This document shows, one piece after another, positions 6,995 through 8,648 of a stretch of DNA of 8,648 bases. Under the pieces are notes generated by a model that worked only from the letters and a program-made list of their open reading frames with translations, ran no database searches and was not told where the DNA came from. This DNA is from an uncultured Haemophilus sp. Lineage in GTDB: Bacteria; Pseudomonadota; Gammaproteobacteria; Enterobacterales; Pasteurellaceae. The translations under genes were made by a program, and so were the position numbers. Position 1 is the stretch's first letter. Each line of letters starts with the position of its first letter. Where the stretch lies: NCBI GenBank assembly GCA_902482195.1, contig CABSZQ010000031.1:1-8648 (forward strand). Direction: 5' to 3'.

Positions 6995-7358
6995 CTATTG
7001 TTTTTTTATATTTGCTTCAGAATAATAAACATGATTATTTAAAATTAGCTTAGACATGAGACCATTAATCCAAACGTTCAAGTTTCCTATGAGAACAAAA
7101 CAGCGATCTTTATTTTGTCGTATGAAATCAGCAATTCATTCATTTAAAGGAATCGATGATACCATACCGCTTACTTCTGAAACATCGATTTCTTTAAAGA
7201 TTCAAAAAGCTGATTTTGAAAGAAATTTCACCCATCATCGTTGTCTCTGTCTAATTTCGCATTTCTTCTTGCTTTCCTACTTTAGAATATATGGTTGGCA
7301 GAATTTCTTTTTTCAAAATAGTTGAATCCAAATCAAATAAAAATATGTAGTCTGACAT
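6995..7358 (-). pseudogene. HAD-family phosphatase (SerB-like), decayed remnant
   Basis: Read on the minus strand from ATG 7358-7356 (SD GAGGG 7365-7369, 6 nt spacing), the text begins MSDYIFLFDLDSTILKKE. This is HAD motif I (DxDST, with Asp9 as nucleophile and Asp11 as general acid) in the phosphoserine-phosphatase style. It continues as KVGKQEEMRN, an in-frame TAG (7251-7253), then TETTMMGEISFK, and breaks near 7190-7205 with a small deletion and frameshift. In the next frame it resumes as EIDVSEVSGMVSSIPLNE, a TGA (7136-7138), then IADFIRQNKDRCFVLIGNLNVWI, matching the HAD motif II region (S/T-G-N), and SEANIKKQ before a final stop at 6995. The motif III lysine and motif IV DD region are absent, so the 3' half is lost. 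It lies 86 nt after copy 2 and was evidently once an operon member acting on a phosphorylated small molecule. Confidence 0.8.
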
Positions 7359-7444
7359 ATCTGTCCCTCAATGCATACAGTAAATATGTTATACCGTTTA
7401 TACTTTCTTATATTTTTATAGATTATAAAAGTACATCTGATGTT

Positions 7445-8648
7445 CTAAAAAACGTTATTTTGTTTTTGCAAAATATCAATCATATAATCATTAATTTTTT
7501 CTCCACTATTTGGTAAATTTAACTTCTTGCCAATTTTTAGTTCAATATTATCGCTAATAACATTAACAACATCTGGAAGAGAACACTCCGGTTCTGTAAC
7601 CACATTGGTATTTTTTAATTTCTTCAATAAATCTTCTTTAGAAATGCTGCTGGTTACCTTAGCCATTTCTGGAAAATCCTGCAAAACAATTTTTCCAGTA
7701 TATTTATAAATTTCATTCAAGCTTGAATTATTAAATCCATAGCACATATCGGACCAAAATGTTGCATAATACGTATCAACGTTTGTATCAATGATACCAT
7801 AATCTCCATTACAAAATTCTTCCATCAGTTCATCGTATTCCTTTAACAAATTAGGTAACATTGAAATCAAAGTCTGTCTCATTAACGGATGAGGTCTCCA
7901 AATAGCAAAAGCATTGGAACTGTTATCTTTAAAAAAGTTCAATGTTTCTCTAATTTTATCAAGATTTCTTGCATTAAAAACTTCTTCCAATGTTGTATTG
8001 TATAAAACATTGACTCGAGACTTTAAGACTTTACCTTCCCAATTCTTAGGTAGCACAGTGTTTTCTTTATTCAAAGATAAAACTTTATCTACTTTAGGGC
8101 TCCCTAAATTAACAAATTTATGCTTTAAAATTTTTCTAGCCTCTACAGTTTCTATCCCAAAACATCTAGCATAATCGTTTACCATTTCACTATACTTTTT
8201 CACAGCATCATCAGAACTTTGTATAGCATAATCAGAATTATACATTCCTATCCTAAAACTAGGCAACGAGACACCATCGACCCATTTACCATATGGAATA
8301 TAAACTAATTTTTCACAACATTTCTTTAAATTCCAAGAATAATACCTGCTATCTACCCTAGTAACCAAATTGGTATTATCGTATGGATTGTGAATATAGA
8401 TTATATCCGGAAGGTCATTTTCCAAATCATATTCTTCATCGTTGACTGAATTGACATATTTCGGAAAAAGATTCCTTTCGTTTACCTTTTTTATCGGATT
8501 TTGATTGTTGTCCAATTCATAATACGTAATTGGTACAACCAATGCCTCACAACGCTCATCTTTATCCGCAGCCATCCAGACGCTTTCCAAAGAATCCCAC
8601 ATCGAAGCTTTATAAGGCATAAACACAACTTTATAAACGATATTTTTA
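7445..8648 (-). CDS. CDP-glycerol glycerophosphotransferase family protein (copy 2), 5' end outside window
   Basis: Intact for about 400 codons, open at the window edge. The frame continues upstream of the first possible start (GTG 8626-8624) as IVYKVV, so about 90 N-terminal residues seen in copy 1 are missing only because of the window. Seen in order: VFMPYKASMWDSLESVW (N-terminal Rossmann-like half), DIIYIHNPYDN, LVYIPYGKWVDG, QSSDDAVKK, LGSPKVDKVL, NVLYNTTLEE, AIWRPHPLMRQTL and FWSDMCYGFNNSS. The WRPHP and later SD-containing motif are the conserved nucleotide-donor side of this GT-B-like family. It is expected to be a cytoplasmic or membrane-associated transferase of a glycerol-phosphate-like unit from a CDP donor. 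It is the working counterpart of broken copy 1, and the HAD remnant follows 86 nt downstream. The family is confident; the donor and acceptor are not known. Confidence 0.85.
   Translation of the reverse strand, partial: KNIVYKVVFMPYKASMWDSLESVWMAADKDERCEALVVPITYYELDNNQNPIKKVNERNLFPKYVNSVNDEEYDLENDLPDIIYIHNPYDNTNLVTRVDSRYYSWNLKKCCEKLVYIPYGKWVDGVSLPSFRIGMYNSDYAIQSSDDAVKKYSEMVNDYARCFGIETVEARKILKHKFVNLGSPKVDKVLSLNKENTVLPKNWEGKVLKSRVNVLYNTTLEEVFNARNLDKIRETLNFFKDNSSNAFAIWRPHPLMRQTLISMLPNLLKEYDELMEEFCNGDYGIIDTNVDTYYATFWSDMCYGFNNSSLNEIYKYTGKIVLQDFPEMAKVTSSISKEDLLKKLKNTNVVTEPECSLPDVVNVISDNIELKIGKKLNLPNSGEKINDYMIDILQKQNNVF

Noticed and set aside
7056..7325. Plus-strand frame of 89 codons
   Set aside because: It is the antisense of the HAD remnant, which shows recognisable family motifs on the minus strand. 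The plus frame shows none.
1..8648. CRISPR arrays, rRNA, tRNA, insertion sequences
   Set aside because: I looked for spaced repeats, cloverleaf-like text, transposase motifs and terminal inverted repeats on both strands and saw none that hold up.

Overview
The window looks like chromosome from a motile, low-to-mid GC Gram-positive bacterium (Bacillota). Strong purine-rich ribosome binding sites, TTG starts, teichoic-acid-type CDP-polyol enzymes and a chemoreceptor behind a sigma-28-like promoter all fit this. A motile member of the Lactobacillaceae, such as the Ligilactobacillus ruminis group, is my best guess. That is an impression from protein style only and is not proven here. Every gene I can support lies on the minus strand, so transcription runs from high to low coordinates.

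Region 8648 to 1969 is one surface-polymer (teichoic-acid-like or capsule decoration) gene cluster. In transcription order it holds: a CDP-glycerol glycerophosphotransferase family gene (copy 2, 5' end outside the window); a decayed HAD phosphatase pseudogene that is easy to miss; a maltose/galactoside-type hexapeptide O-acetyltransferase starting at TTG; a class V PLP aminotransferase; a second glycerophosphotransferase-family gene (copy 1) broken by two single-base frameshifts; a LicD-family gene with a large internal in-frame deletion; and a cytidylyltransferase fused to a Gfo/Idh/MocA oxidoreductase. Gene junctions are tight: an ATGA overlap, a stop codon inside the next SD, and gaps of 14 to 26 nt. 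This indicates one operon. Together the enzymes suggest synthesis of a CDP-activated small polyol or amino-alcohol and its transfer, with optional acetylation, onto a cell-surface glycan. The exact substrate cannot be read from sequence.

The cluster looks partly decayed. The HAD gene is dead, copy 1 is frameshifted twice, LicD has lost its middle, and the oxidoreductase half of the fusion lacks the usual glycine-rich loop and the EKP lysine.

Region 1968 to 1446 is a spacer. It holds a 32-residue small ORF with an excellent SD, a clear Rho-independent terminator, two perfect inverted repeats and a sigma-28-like promoter. Region 1445 to 1 is the N-terminal 481 codons of a methyl-accepting chemotaxis protein (sensor, two membrane segments, start of the signalling coiled coil) that runs off the window. 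The chemoreceptor is visibly GC-richer than the polymer cluster, so the cluster may be an acquired or exchanged block.
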